Origin: Chitinophagales bacterium
GTDB lineage: Bacteria > Bacteroidota > Bacteroidia > Chitinophagales > Chitinophagaceae
NCBI GenBank assembly: GCA_020636495.1
Contig: JACJXQ010000010.1
Location: forward strand, 10,380 to 74,379
DNA length: 64,000 nt
Reading direction: 5' to 3'
Made by a program: the position numbers and the translations under genes. The notes under the pieces were generated by a model. That model was given only the letters and a program-made list of their open reading frames with translations, was not told where the DNA came from and did not search any database. Each line of letters opens with the position of its first letter. Within the stretch, counting starts at the first letter, position 1. This document shows, piece by piece, positions 50,098 to 57,986 of this stretch.

Positions 50098-50307
50098 ATG
50101 GGGTTATATAAAACTCAGGACATACAGCAACAAACCCCCGTAGCCTGCCCGCATCCGGGTAACCGATACAGGGTATTTTTCAGATATTCTAAAGGCTTTA
50201 CAAACGGGGCCATTTATACCATTTCTCACATAGACAGCGATCGGATAACCTTACAAGGGTATAACTATAATTTCAAACCAAACGAATTAACATTTTATAA
50301 CATCTAA
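50098..50307 (+). CDS. Small unknown protein
   Basis: 69 residues. PGNRYRVFFRYSKGFTNGAIY then TLQGYNYNFKPNELTFY suggests a small SH3-like barrel. Confidence 0.5.
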   Translation: MGLYKTQDIQQQTPVACPHPGNRYRVFFRYSKGFTNGAIYTISHIDSDRITLQGYNYNFKPNELTFYNI

Positions 50308-50318
50308 ATCAGTAAACT

Positions 50319-50522
50319 ATGTATCATGTATTTACCCGCACTTGGTATAAATACACCAATGGCAGAAATCAGAAAGACGGGTTAACCCCGCATCCTGGCA
50401 GAAAAAACACCGTACGGTATGTGAACACGATAGAGGAGGCCCGGGAATTGTGTGAAAGTATAAACAATGGGATTAAAGGACCTAACCCCCTGAGCCGTAA
50501 AGCTGAATTTTCCAGGGAATAG
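50319..50522 (+). CDS. Small basic protein
   Basis: 67 residues, Arg/Lys-rich, with NTIEEAREL as the only clear helix. Unknown. Confidence 0.5.
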   Translation: MYHVFTRTWYKYTNGRNQKDGLTPHPGRKNTVRYVNTIEEARELCESINNGIKGPNPLSRKAEFSRE

Positions 50523-50524
50523 GT

Positions 50525-50623
50525 AATAACCAAAATTTATAACGGGTATAGAAACTAACAATTTCCTATACCCGTTTTGTTTTATAAATTTGCACTTATA
50601 ATTAACTCTTAAAACTTTTAACA
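50525..50623 (+). repeat. Terminator-promoter-leader cassette, copy 4
   Basis: Hairpin 50541-50576, -7 element 50585-50592, leader as in copies 1 and 2. Confidence 0.8.
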
Positions 50624-51238
50624 ATGATTAGTAAAACAATTGAACAAATTAAGCAGGAATACGCAGAAAAGCAGGCTAAGGAATTAGAAATGTTAAGTAT
50701 ATATGAGGACGTGGCCAGCACTATACAGGGTATACCCGGTGCGCATCTTGATACCATGCTTGGGGAAAATTTGTCTACCCGGTTCGGTATAATAACGGTA
50801 GATACACTTGAAATAGCACGTAAGGTGTATAATACATTAATTGTTAAGTATGGAGCTGAAAATTATAATACTGATACTTTTAATAACCCTGAAAACGCTA
50901 CAGCATCACCGATACATATAGCGTTTCATTATTGTACCATACGTCACCGACATGAATGCAAAATATGTGTTAATACAAAAGTATATCATTTTTGGTTACA
51001 GTTAAATGATATGAAAATACCTTATAACCCCGATAAATTAACGGGCAATCGTTACCAATTAGACGGGGATGCCTGGACGTTGGCCAGGGCTAAGGGCTAT
51101 ACAGGTGAATACGCTGTAAAAAGCCTTAAAAATTGTCATTCTATACGTTATTACGGAGGTAATGTCTATAATGTGTTACCCGCCCCCGCTACTGACCAGC
51201 AGATTACAGATTGGGAAAATATCGTATTTACTCATTAA
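50624..51238 (+). CDS. Unknown protein
   Basis: 204 residues; helical first 45 residues, then a fold containing His/Cys (FHYCTIRHRHECKICVN) that might bind zinc. No family recognised. Confidence 0.5.
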   Translation: MISKTIEQIKQEYAEKQAKELEMLSIYEDVASTIQGIPGAHLDTMLGENLSTRFGIITVDTLEIARKVYNTLIVKYGAENYNTDTFNNPENATASPIHIAFHYCTIRHRHECKICVNTKVYHFWLQLNDMKIPYNPDKLTGNRYQLDGDAWTLARAKGYTGEYAVKSLKNCHSIRYYGGNVYNVLPAPATDQQITDWENIVFTH

Positions 51239-51249
51239 AACTTTTAACA

Positions 51250-51516
51250 ATGACAGATCAGGCATTTAAAACACGTAGTAAGAAAAGAACTTACACCGCT
51301 ATTCAATTAGCAAAGTATTACGAGGTAGGTAATACGGATATGGCATTATATGAGTACATAGTAGATACTTTCGCAGTAGGGCAGCCACAACAAGCGAAAC
51401 GGATATTTAGCCAGCTCACCCGAAAGGACCGCAAAGAATTTATAAAAGCGGCCGTAACCGATTGGAAAACCGGGTTAAGTGATGCACAAATAAAGGCCCT
51501 TATTGATCTTATCTAA
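51250..51516 (+). CDS. Small unknown protein
   Basis: 88 residues from the ATG at 51250, which carries the AAAACTTTTAACAATG leader. Helical and basic (RIFSQLTRKDRKEFIKAAV). Confidence 0.5.
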   Translation: MTDQAFKTRSKKRTYTAIQLAKYYEVGNTDMALYEYIVDTFAVGQPQQAKRIFSQLTRKDRKEFIKAAVTDWKTGLSDAQIKALIDLI

Positions 51517-51535
51517 AAACTAAAAAACCGTAACA

Positions 51536-51619
51536 ATGAAAAGAAACACGGATTATTCGTGGTTATTATTGCTCATACTGTTATTTATTGCGGGTTGTGA
51601 CGCACTTATACCATACTAA
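51536..51619 (+). CDS. 27-residue lipoprotein
   Basis: MKRNTDYSWLLLLILLFIAG then Cys21-DALIPY: a textbook lipoprotein signal with lipobox IAGC. Processing would leave a seven-residue lipopeptide. The ATG has the same -AACAATG context as its neighbours, so it is probably real. Role unknown; an outer membrane anchor or lysis or exclusion factor is possible. Confidence 0.5.
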   Translation: MKRNTDYSWLLLLILLFIAGCDALIPY

Positions 51620-51624
51620 ATCAA

Positions 51625-51637
51625 TTAATTCACTTAA
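51625..51637. repeat. 13-bp TTAA palindrome, copy 17
   Basis: TTAATTCACTTAA, 11 bases before the ATG at 51649. Confidence 0.75.
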
Positions 51638-51648
51638 TTTTTAAAATT

Positions 51649-51900
51649 ATGAAATTCAGAATACAGGAATATGACAACAACGGAAATTTAGCGAAAGATA
51701 CTATCATACACCTGCCGACCAGGAAACAGGCTATAAAGTTTTGCGAAACTTTAGAAACGTATACCAGGCATTCAATAACACTTGAAGCTATTAACCCGAA
51801 AAATCCCGGCAATGTGGTACAGATAGCACACATACCCAAAAAAGCATACGGGTACGATAACGCACCAAAGGACCACCCCGATGTTATAGGCACACTGTAA
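51649..51900 (+). CDS. Small unknown protein
   Basis: 83 residues, opening KFRIQEYDNNGNLAKDTIIH then PTRKQAIKFCETLE helix. Unknown. Confidence 0.5.
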   Translation: MKFRIQEYDNNGNLAKDTIIHLPTRKQAIKFCETLETYTRHSITLEAINPKNPGNVVQIAHIPKKAYGYDNAPKDHPDVIGTL

Positions 51901-51901
51901 A

Positions 51902-51914
51902 TTAACTCACTTAA
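51902..51914. repeat. 13-bp TTAA palindrome, copy 18
   Basis: TTAACTCACTTAA, 19 bases before the ATG at 51934. Confidence 0.75.
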
Positions 51915-51933
51915 TTTTTAAAAACCCCCGATA

Positions 51934-52197
51934 ATGGAAAAATACGCTATAGTTTATAACCATACAGGCACGGTAATAGCCGTAATACCGAATTACAGGG
52001 CAAAAGCCGCATTAACCCGTAAAATAGAACAGGCCGCTAAGGATGCTTACGGGTTAATAACGGCAAGACTACAAACCCCGTTAAAGGCTTCGGACCTTAC
52101 AGAAGATAAAAAGCTGATCTATTTAACGGGTACAGAGTACAGAGGTATATTAGAATATCAATACACCGTGTATGTACAATTAGCCCAAAGGTATTAA
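51934..52197 (+). CDS. Small unknown protein, last rightward gene of block
   Basis: 87 residues. KYAIVYNHTGTVIAVIPNYR and a basic Ala-rich helix follow. Ends before the convergent noncoding region. Confidence 0.5.
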   Translation: MEKYAIVYNHTGTVIAVIPNYRAKAALTRKIEQAAKDAYGLITARLQTPLKASDLTEDKKLIYLTGTEYRGILEYQYTVYVQLAQRY

Positions 52198-52268
52198 CCC
52201 CCCTATCAACCCCATACAAAACAAACCAATAAAGGAAAAGAAAACAAACATTTAAAGACGTTCATTGT

Positions 52269-52326
52269 TAATAAGTCCCGATACTTAACCGCTATATCTA
52301 TAGCAAACAAGTATCGGGACTTATTA
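52269..52326. terminator. 18-bp bidirectional hairpin
   Basis: Perfect inverted repeat (52269-52286 with 52309-52326; arms contain AAGTCCCGATACTT) with an inner GCTATA/TATAGC pairing. Lies between convergent genes and could stop transcription from both sides. Confidence 0.7.
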
Positions 52327-52403
52327 TTGCGTATAAGTATTAATCCCACTATCACCCCCGTATAAGATAAACACGGGAATAAGTAACAAACCTCAACACA
52401 TAG

Positions 52404-52450
52404 TAAAACACCCCAAAGTAATAAAACACCCCAAAGTAATAAAACACCCC
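52404..52450. repeat. 18-bp tandem repeat, 2.5 copies
   Basis: TAAAACACCCCAAAGTAA twice in tandem (52404 and 52422), then a truncated third copy. The 500-base region 52198-52698 holds this, two hairpins and no convincing gene. Confidence 0.7.
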
Positions 52451-52650
52451 GCAATACCAAGGGAATAAATAATAAGCCATGTACACAATATGTAAACATA
52501 CACAGGATAAAGCACAGAGCAAGCAAATAACCCGTATCGGCTATTAAATGGTATATACCTACACAAACCCACATACACCCGTGAAATAAGGCTGAAAACA
52601 CTAAATACCCGCATAGCTTGCCCGAAATAAAAATACACCCGTATAAACAA

Positions 52651-52677
52651 TAAAAAACCCCCGCAAAAGCAGGGGTT
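52651..52677 (-). terminator. Terminator for leftward genes
   Basis: On the minus strand AACCCCTGC-TTTT-GCGGGGGTT (one mismatch) is followed by a T run. Confidence 0.75.
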
Positions 52678-52698
52678 AACAGAGTGTGGAAATACCCG

Positions 52699-53412
52699 TT
52701 ATAATGGGCAGGATACCCGGTGTATTAATGGCACTTTATTAAGCATATAACCCCGTAACCGTGTTAGATGGGACTTTACCGTATCGGTAATATCACAATT
52801 CACCGCATTACGGGCGTATTCCAATAACCCGCTAACCTCATGGTTATCCCCGTAAAAACCCCCGCAACTGTCTATTTCCTCACCTACGGGGTTTTCAATC
52901 GTATAGTAATACACATTCCCCGTGAGATAATCGTTATATGTTTCAATCTCACCCCGTAGATAATCTTCAATACGGTTAACCCATTTACGGGTAATTCTCT
53001 TAACGCTATACTCTGCCCTTGCCCGTTCCTTTGATACGTATATGATACCAATTAACCCGCTATCCCACGGGCACGTAAACCCCGTAGTATTGATAGTTAG
53101 CCCGCTATGATCATATAGGTAAACGGGCAGTACTATATAACTACCCCGCATACGGGTTAACAGTATGTTGAATATAGTATTATACCCGTTTTGAGTATCA
53201 TACAGTCGGTTATATTGCTCAGGGGTTAAGCCTATCATTTCGGCCATACTTTCGCATAATTCGGGGGTTTGTTCGTCCCCTAACCTGTATCGCCTGTGCT
53301 GCGTTAGTATGGTCCCCAAATTATCAAATTCTTTGCGGGGGTTCATTGCATCCGTATCATATGCTATATTGATACTATAACCTTTGTAGTTGATTGTTTC
53401 TATTGATTCCAT
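52699..53412 (-). CDS. Conserved unknown protein of leftward arm
   Basis: 237 residues. INIAYDTDAMNPRKEFDNLG near the start, then a VLPVYLYDHSGLTINT and CPWDSGLIGIIYV stretch and a late DSCGGFYGD, a pattern I have seen in conserved hypothetical proteins of phages and mobile elements. Its function is not known. Last and longest gene of the leftward arm. Confidence 0.6.
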   Translation of the reverse strand: MESIETINYKGYSINIAYDTDAMNPRKEFDNLGTILTQHRRYRLGDEQTPELCESMAEMIGLTPEQYNRLYDTQNGYNTIFNILLTRMRGSYIVLPVYLYDHSGLTINTTGFTCPWDSGLIGIIYVSKERARAEYSVKRITRKWVNRIEDYLRGEIETYNDYLTGNVYYYTIENPVGEEIDSCGGFYGDNHEVSGLLEYARNAVNCDITDTVKSHLTRLRGYMLNKVPLIHRVSCPL

Positions 53413-53574
53413 TTTATGATGTTTTTAATAACAAATAATTTAATTGATTAATATTATGTGTTTTCAGTGTTTACGGGGGTTAAGGTGCTATGACCTCACG
53501 GGCAGGATAAAAGTATGCTTTGCTAATTGTGGATATAATTGTTATTATGGCATATACATATAGATAACCCGTTT

Positions 53575-53877
53575 TTACGGGGTTTTCGTCCGTAGCGTTT
53601 CGGTAACATGTTCTAATGTTGTATCAGGATGCAAGACAAAATAGTGATTCCCTTGCTTATCCCAACTATCCGCAATTACTTTAATATCCTGCCACTCCGT
53701 TAACCAGGTTGCAACATGTTGGCCATATGTGGCCGTCTTTACGTGTGACGTTGATAATATGGTAGATTCCCCCGTCATTAGGTTAATCAGTTTTAACCGT
53801 GTTGGTTTGTTGTTAGTTGCGAGTAATACCCTTAGTTGTAATATGATTGTACGATCTATTTTTACTATGTCAGTCAT
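53575..53877 (-). CDS. Small unknown protein
   Basis: 100 residues, mixed fold. Leader AAAACTTTTAACAATG identical to the rightward genes of the block. The 160 bases downstream contain only a weak CCCGT/ACGGG hairpin. Confidence 0.5.
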   Translation of the reverse strand: MTDIVKIDRTIILQLRVLLATNNKPTRLKLINLMTGESTILSTSHVKTATYGQHVATWLTEWQDIKVIADSWDKQGNHYFVLHPDTTLEHVTETLRTKTP

Positions 53878-53894
53878 TGTTAAAAGTTTTATGA

Positions 53895-53907
53895 TTAAGT
53901 GAATTAA
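53895..53907. repeat. 13-bp TTAA palindrome, copy 19
   Basis: TTAAGTGAATTAA, read on the minus strand 17 bases before the ATG of the preceding entry. Confidence 0.75.
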
Positions 53908-53912
53908 TTTTT

Positions 53913-54365
53913 TTATTCAGTCACGGGATAGCAGGAAATAACACTTTTATGCAGTTTAAACCCGTAACCGTCTAATAATACATACCCGTCTTTATCTATT
54001 CCCGCAATTTTGTAAACACCCGTTTCCATACTGTTAAGAGTACGAAATTCTATCCTATAGCTTTTACCCTTTACGGGTGTTACTGGATTAAGCCTATTTA
54101 GATAGTCTTTATAAGCCTGCTTCGGACTGATAAATGTATCAGTAATAATAAACATACCCGTCTTAGCTTCGGCCTTGCCTATGATGTTATAACCCCACAT
54201 TTTAAGGTTAGGCCTTACAAGTTCGGCTATATCGGTGTATGGATCAGCGTTTTTTATCTCAATACGCTGGTATTGCCTGAAACGGGGGGAATGTACAGTT
54301 AAGGTTAACACCCCGTCAAATTTGTGGGTAATGTGCAACACGTGCAGGTTATCTATTCTGTTCAT
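53913..54365 (-). CDS. Unknown protein
   Basis: 150 residues from the ATG at 54365, chosen because the shared leader (AAAACTTTTAGCAATG) precedes it; an upstream in-frame ATG at 54440 lies inside the next gene. Beta-rich end (GKSYRIEFRTLNS, VYKIAGIDKDGYVLLDGYG) suggests an SH3-like barrel. Confidence 0.5.
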   Translation of the reverse strand: MNRIDNLHVLHITHKFDGVLTLTVHSPRFRQYQRIEIKNADPYTDIAELVRPNLKMWGYNIIGKAEAKTGMFIITDTFISPKQAYKDYLNRLNPVTPVKGKSYRIEFRTLNSMETGVYKIAGIDKDGYVLLDGYGFKLHKSVISCYPVTE

Positions 54366-54385
54366 TGCTAAAAGTTTTATGATTA

Positions 54386-54643
54386 TTATATTATTTCTTG
54401 CAATTCTTTTTTTACAAACCCCACATAAGTAGCAGTACAAACAAAATTAGCAGGGTAATAAACCGCACTATATTTATCTGTTATAGCATCCAATACGGTT
54501 GTTAATACGTCAGATATTACGTCAGCTGGTACGTCATTGTAATGACTATATATGGATGTTTCTAATTCTTTCATGGTTAGGCTATTGCCGTACGTGGCGT
54601 GCTCTATGAACATCATTAAATTTTCAATACTGTAATTTGGCAT
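54386..54643 (-). CDS. Small helical protein
   Basis: 85 residues, helical, with SIYSHYNDVPADVISDVLTT in the middle. Unknown. Confidence 0.5.
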   Translation of the reverse strand: MPNYSIENLMMFIEHATYGNSLTMKELETSIYSHYNDVPADVISDVLTTVLDAITDKYSAVYYPANFVCTATYVGFVKKELQEII

Positions 54644-54663
54644 AAAATTTATATTTAACGTAA

Positions 54664-54676
54664 TTAAGTGAATTAA
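54664..54676. repeat. 13-bp TTAA palindrome, copy 20
   Basis: TTAAGTGAATTAA, overlapping the stop of the 54673 gene and 20 bases before the ATG at 54643 in the leftward direction. Confidence 0.75.
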
Positions 54677-54933
54677 TACATGAATAGTCGTTCTATACCT
54701 ACTGTAATAGTGCCATTATTACCGTTTAACTGAAACTCTATAAACCCGTCATAATCTGTATACGCCGTTAAAATAGGGGTGTTTAGTATGTCTGTTTTGT
54801 AGTATTCTGATAACATCAGTTTTATTTTTTCCTTTACTTTGTTATTACCTGTTAAGCCTTTTAGGCTTTTAACGGCATTGCTTATAGCTATTCCCCCGAT
54901 TAGGTTACCATTTTCTGATATTGCAAACGTCAT
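54673..54933 (-). CDS. Small unknown protein
   Basis: 86 residues. SLKGLTGNNKVKEKIKLML helix, then strands. Leader AAAACTTTCAACAATG. Confidence 0.5.
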   Translation of the reverse strand: MTFAISENGNLIGGIAISNAVKSLKGLTGNNKVKEKIKLMLSEYYKTDILNTPILTAYTDYDGFIEFQLNGNNGTITVGIERLFMY

Positions 54934-54951
54934 TGTTGAAAGTTTTAAAGA

Positions 54952-54964
54952 TTAAGTGAATTAA
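54952..54964. repeat. 13-bp TTAA palindrome, copy 21
   Basis: TTAAGTGAATTAA, next to the stop of the 54965 gene and upstream of the 54933 ATG. Confidence 0.75.
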
Positions 54965-55468
54965 TTAAAGTTCTATTTCCATTGTGGGTGCAAGTGTATA
55001 CAGGTTATTAGCTATGTAGGTATTAAGACTATCAACCGCAATAGTATACTCAACCTCTTTGTTATTACCTCCTAACATGAGCAATTTTACTTTTTTACCC
55101 GACATACTCAATACGTATATGTGATTGCCCGTAATAGCGTGTATAAAGTGCGTATTGATACCTATATGAGCTAACACCCCGTTAATAACTACGGCTAACG
55201 GTTGGTCGTGTACATATACGGGAGTATCGGATAGGACCTTTGTCGCATAATGCATTGCATCAGCTGGATATTTAAACGGGTATATACACTTATACCCCGC
55301 TAATATGGTTATATCTTCAATCGGGGTGTTACATGTAGTTACCCCGTTTGTATATACAGGCATAAATTCGTCTTGACGTACGGTAAGTGTTTCATATGCT
55401 TCAGCACTTAATAATATCCCGATGTTATCGGGGTGTATACCATTGTTAAATAATGTGATTGCGTTCAT
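54965..55468 (-). CDS. Unknown protein
   Basis: 167 residues, alternating strand and helix. No family recognised. Its upstream 20 bases are nearly identical to those of the 55681 gene (AACTAACAACTAAAAC). Confidence 0.5.
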   Translation of the reverse strand: MNAITLFNNGIHPDNIGILLSAEAYETLTVRQDEFMPVYTNGVTTCNTPIEDITILAGYKCIYPFKYPADAMHYATKVLSDTPVYVHDQPLAVVINGVLAHIGINTHFIHAITGNHIYVLSMSGKKVKLLMLGGNNKEVEYTIAVDSLNTYIANNLYTLAPTMEIEL

Positions 55469-55486
55469 TGTTATTAGTTTTAGTTG

Positions 55487-55681
55487 TTAGTTAATAGATG
55501 TTATTTGATAAGCATACACGAAACGTTCTGTATTGTCAGGTAGTAGTATATCAAAACATTGTTTCCCTTTGTGTACACCTATTTTGGTTACCGCACCCGT
55601 TAATATAGTGCCGTGTATGTCTGCAGTTATAATGTCACCTATTATAACGTCATTTACATTTATACCGTGTTCATTGTTCAT
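55487..55681 (-). CDS. Small beta-barrel-like protein, first leftward gene
   Basis: 64 residues. VNDVIIGDIITADIHGTILT, then GAVTKIGVHKG and RFVYAYQI: strands and Gly turns as in small SH3-like proteins. Function unknown. Confidence 0.5.
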   Translation of the reverse strand: MNNEHGINVNDVIIGDIITADIHGTILTGAVTKIGVHKGKQCFDILLPDNTERFVYAYQITSIN

Positions 55682-55759
55682 TGTTATTCGTTTTAGTTGT
55701 TAGTTAATCCGGTGTGTTATCCTCCCGTCTCAATTGCAATATTAGTCATAATAGTTTTA

Positions 55760-55794
55760 TTAGTGAATACTTATATTTTATCGGGTGTATAGAT
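55760..55794 (-). promoter_or_regulatory. 35-bp operator-like element, leftward copy
   Basis: On the minus strand 31 of 35 bases match 45431-45465, in the same orientation relative to transcription. A second, shorter copy lies upstream at 55879-55894. Confidence 0.65.
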
Positions 55795-56148
55795 AAAAGC
55801 TATTTAAATGCCCGTATGCGTGACGGTAATTGTGTGGTATGAACATACCCCGTAGTAGGACCTGTTATAAATAGAAACTATCGGGTGTATAGATCACCGC
55901 TATTATAGCCCAGGTCTATACAGCAAATAAGTTTTAGCTATTCAGCAGGTAGCATTTTAGACCACTCACAATCCACGGGTAATTTTATCGTCAAAAAAAT
56001 TTTACACCAAAAATTTACTTATAATACAATACACCTACACACAAACGGGGAATACCAACTACGGCAGCCATACCAACCGCAAAACTCCCCCCATACCACG
56101 CACACCCCGGCAAAAAAAATATGCGGGAAAAATTTTTACACCAAAAAA

Positions 56149-56161
56149 TTAACTGACTTAA
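56149..56161. repeat. 13-bp TTAA palindrome, copy 22
   Basis: TTAACTGACTTAA, preceding the rightward promoter at 56223. Confidence 0.75.
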
Positions 56162-56222
56162 TTTTCGGGGATGCCTATAACGGGTATAAGAAATATCTAT
56201 GGTAATTATCGGCGGGAGTATT

Positions 56223-56230
56223 TACTTTTG
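56223..56230 (+). promoter_or_regulatory. -7 promoter element
   Basis: TACTTTTG, 16 bases before the ATG at 56247. The spacer begins GGTAATTATCGG, vaguely like the GGTAATTGCC family. Confidence 0.45.
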
Positions 56231-56246
56231 TATAAAATGGAATGGT

Positions 56247-56486
56247 ATGCACTACGCTACACACGAACCTGCAATAATACGGGTACTTGATAATACACCG
56301 GATAAACGGCACTACAATTTACCTGACGGGGACATAGAGACACGGATACAGAACCGTAACCGCTATGATCATTCACGGATAGTTTATGTGCGTAATCCGT
56401 TATTCATACCAGGTAGTTTCGAGCAACCCGCATTGGTCGCATTGCTTGACGGTGAGTATGAAGTTGTTAAATGGGCTAAAAAATAA
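56247..56486 (+). CDS. Small unknown protein
   Basis: 79 residues from the ATG at 56247; an in-frame ATG at 56199 lies before the promoter element. Strand-rich (SRIVYVRNPLFIPG, LVALLDGEYEVVKWAKK). Probably cotranscribed with the kinase. Confidence 0.5.
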   Translation: MHYATHEPAIIRVLDNTPDKRHYNLPDGDIETRIQNRNRYDHSRIVYVRNPLFIPGSFEQPALVALLDGEYEVVKWAKK

Positions 56487-56491
56487 CTGAT

Positions 56492-57544
56492 ATGAAAATA
56501 CTGATAATCGGGCACGCCGGACACGGCAAAGACACCGCGGCAGAAGTTTTGATGAATAACGGATTTACAGCTACGAGCTCATCCATATACGCGCTTCATA
56601 AGTTCGTATACCCATTGCTTAAGGTTAGGTATGGGTATAAGGACACCGCTGAGTGCTTTAAAGACCGGGTGAATCACCGCCGGGAGTGGTTTGACTTAAT
56701 AGCGGCTTATTCAAAGGATGATCCGTCCCGACTTACCCGCGAGATACTGGAATCAAACGACATCTACATAGGTATGCGGAACATGGAGGAGTTCACCGCG
56801 TCTGAGAAGCTGTTTGACCTGATCGTAGCAATAGATGCTTCTGAACGGTTGCCCTTGGAGGACCCATCATCTTTCAACATCCCGCTTAACGTGGCTGATA
56901 TAATCATCTACAACAACGGGGACGCGGATGACCTGAAATGGAATATGAACAAGTTAGTTGGGATACTCAGCAGCGTAGAGGATCAGATAGAGGTTGATGT
57001 GGCTTTGGGAGGTTCGGGTAATACTTACGAGTTTATTCAGAATATGCTGAGAGTACATTATCCCGCATCCTACGAGAATAAGATGAAGTACCTGGCAGAT
57101 AAGGCTAACAAGTTACCGGGTGCGGCTACTGAACGCGGGGAAAAGGTAGTTATTGACAGAACACCTATTGAGGAGTACCTACACGACACGTCCGTTAAAC
57201 TCGAAAAGGCTTTTAATGCATTACCGGGTGTTACTGGGGATGAGCTTTCTAAGGGTTCTGATGGTACGGTGTATCGGGACGTGTCGGGTGACCAGGTCGT
57301 TAATCCGTTTGTGGGTAATATAGCCGCAGTAGCACCACCAATGCATCGGGCAGGTCAGCCTAAGCAGCCACAAACGACACCGCGGGAGTATGCTGAGGTA
57401 TTATGCGAAGTAATGCAGGCCATAACGCCAGATGCCGGGTTATCTGCCCGTATCATGGCATCCGCGTTAACCCTGGTACGTAATTATCCTGAATTAACTA
57501 TAACTGACGCTATTCACCGCGCGGTGAAGGAGTGGAAAAAATAA
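56492..57544 (+). CDS. Deoxynucleoside monophosphate kinase, gp1-like, with extra domain
   Basis: 350 residues. Residues 1-170 form a dNMP kinase: P-loop GHAGHGKDT at 7-15, KDRVNHRREWFDLI near 65-80, YIGMRNMEEF (Arg-binding segment) near 90-99, and IIYNNGD near the end. It raises dNTP precursors for phage synthesis and may accept modified bases. Residues 180-350 are an unrelated, Pro-containing and helical extension of unknown role. Unusually long for the family. Confidence 0.75.
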   Translation: MKILIIGHAGHGKDTAAEVLMNNGFTATSSSIYALHKFVYPLLKVRYGYKDTAECFKDRVNHRREWFDLIAAYSKDDPSRLTREILESNDIYIGMRNMEEFTASEKLFDLIVAIDASERLPLEDPSSFNIPLNVADIIIYNNGDADDLKWNMNKLVGILSSVEDQIEVDVALGGSGNTYEFIQNMLRVHYPASYENKMKYLADKANKLPGAATERGEKVVIDRTPIEEYLHDTSVKLEKAFNALPGVTGDELSKGSDGTVYRDVSGDQVVNPFVGNIAAVAPPMHRAGQPKQPQTTPREYAEVLCEVMQAITPDAGLSARIMASALTLVRNYPELTITDAIHRAVKEWKK

Positions 57545-57554
57545 GACACCTACT

Positions 57555-57950
57555 ATGGACATATGTATTGACTTTGACGGTACTTGCGTAACACACGCTT
57601 ACCCATCGGTGGGTAAAGATATAGGTGCGCAGTCGGTATTGTTAGAACTTGTAGCTAACGGGCATAACCTTATACTATTCACCATGCGGTCTGACGGGCG
57701 TATGGATGGCACAACCCCATTAACTGATGCGCTGGATTGGTTCAGACGTAATGATATACCGTTATATGGTATTCAGAGTAACCCGACACAGCATACGTGG
57801 ACACAATCCCCCAAAGCCTACGGGCACATTTATATAGACGATGCCGCACTGGGGTGCCCACTTATGCGTGATAAATCAGCTTCTCCACGACCTTTTGTGG
57901 ACTGGGTACGGGTACGGGAGATACTGGTACAGGCAATGGTTATAAAGTAG
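57555..57950 (+). CDS. HAD-superfamily phosphatase-like protein
   Basis: 131 residues. Motif I DFDGT at 6-10 (nucleophile Asp6), motif II around LFTMRSDG, and motif III IYIDDAALG with paired Asp near 95-96. A small single-domain HAD of the BT0820/phage type. Beside a dNMP kinase it may act on nucleotides. Confidence 0.75.
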   Translation: MDICIDFDGTCVTHAYPSVGKDIGAQSVLLELVANGHNLILFTMRSDGRMDGTTPLTDALDWFRRNDIPLYGIQSNPTQHTWTQSPKAYGHIYIDDAALGCPLMRDKSASPRPFVDWVRVREILVQAMVIK

Positions 57951-57958
57951 TATATTTG
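57951..57958 (+). promoter_or_regulatory. -7 promoter element
   Basis: TATATTTG directly after the HAD stop codon, 28 bases before the ATG at 57987. Confidence 0.5.
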
Positions 57959-57986
57959 TACCCTGACAATTTAAAATACAACGATC

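Larger units (their letters stand above)
55682..56198. other. Divergent regulatory region
   Basis: 517 bases without a gene between the leftward and rightward units. It holds two copies of TATCGGGTGTATAGAT exactly 100 bases apart (55779, 55879), two copies of an AAATTTT(T)ACACCAAAAA element (about 55995-56016 and 56128-56150), an AT-rich core and a 13-bp palindrome. Promoters in both directions and possibly a replication origin may lie here. Confidence 0.55.

Noticed and set aside
52206..52601. A 131-codon minus-strand frame encoding a very hydrophobic protein
   Set aside because: It runs through the perfect 18-bp hairpin and the tandem repeats, and its hydrophobicity follows from the A-rich plus strand. 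Treated as non-coding.
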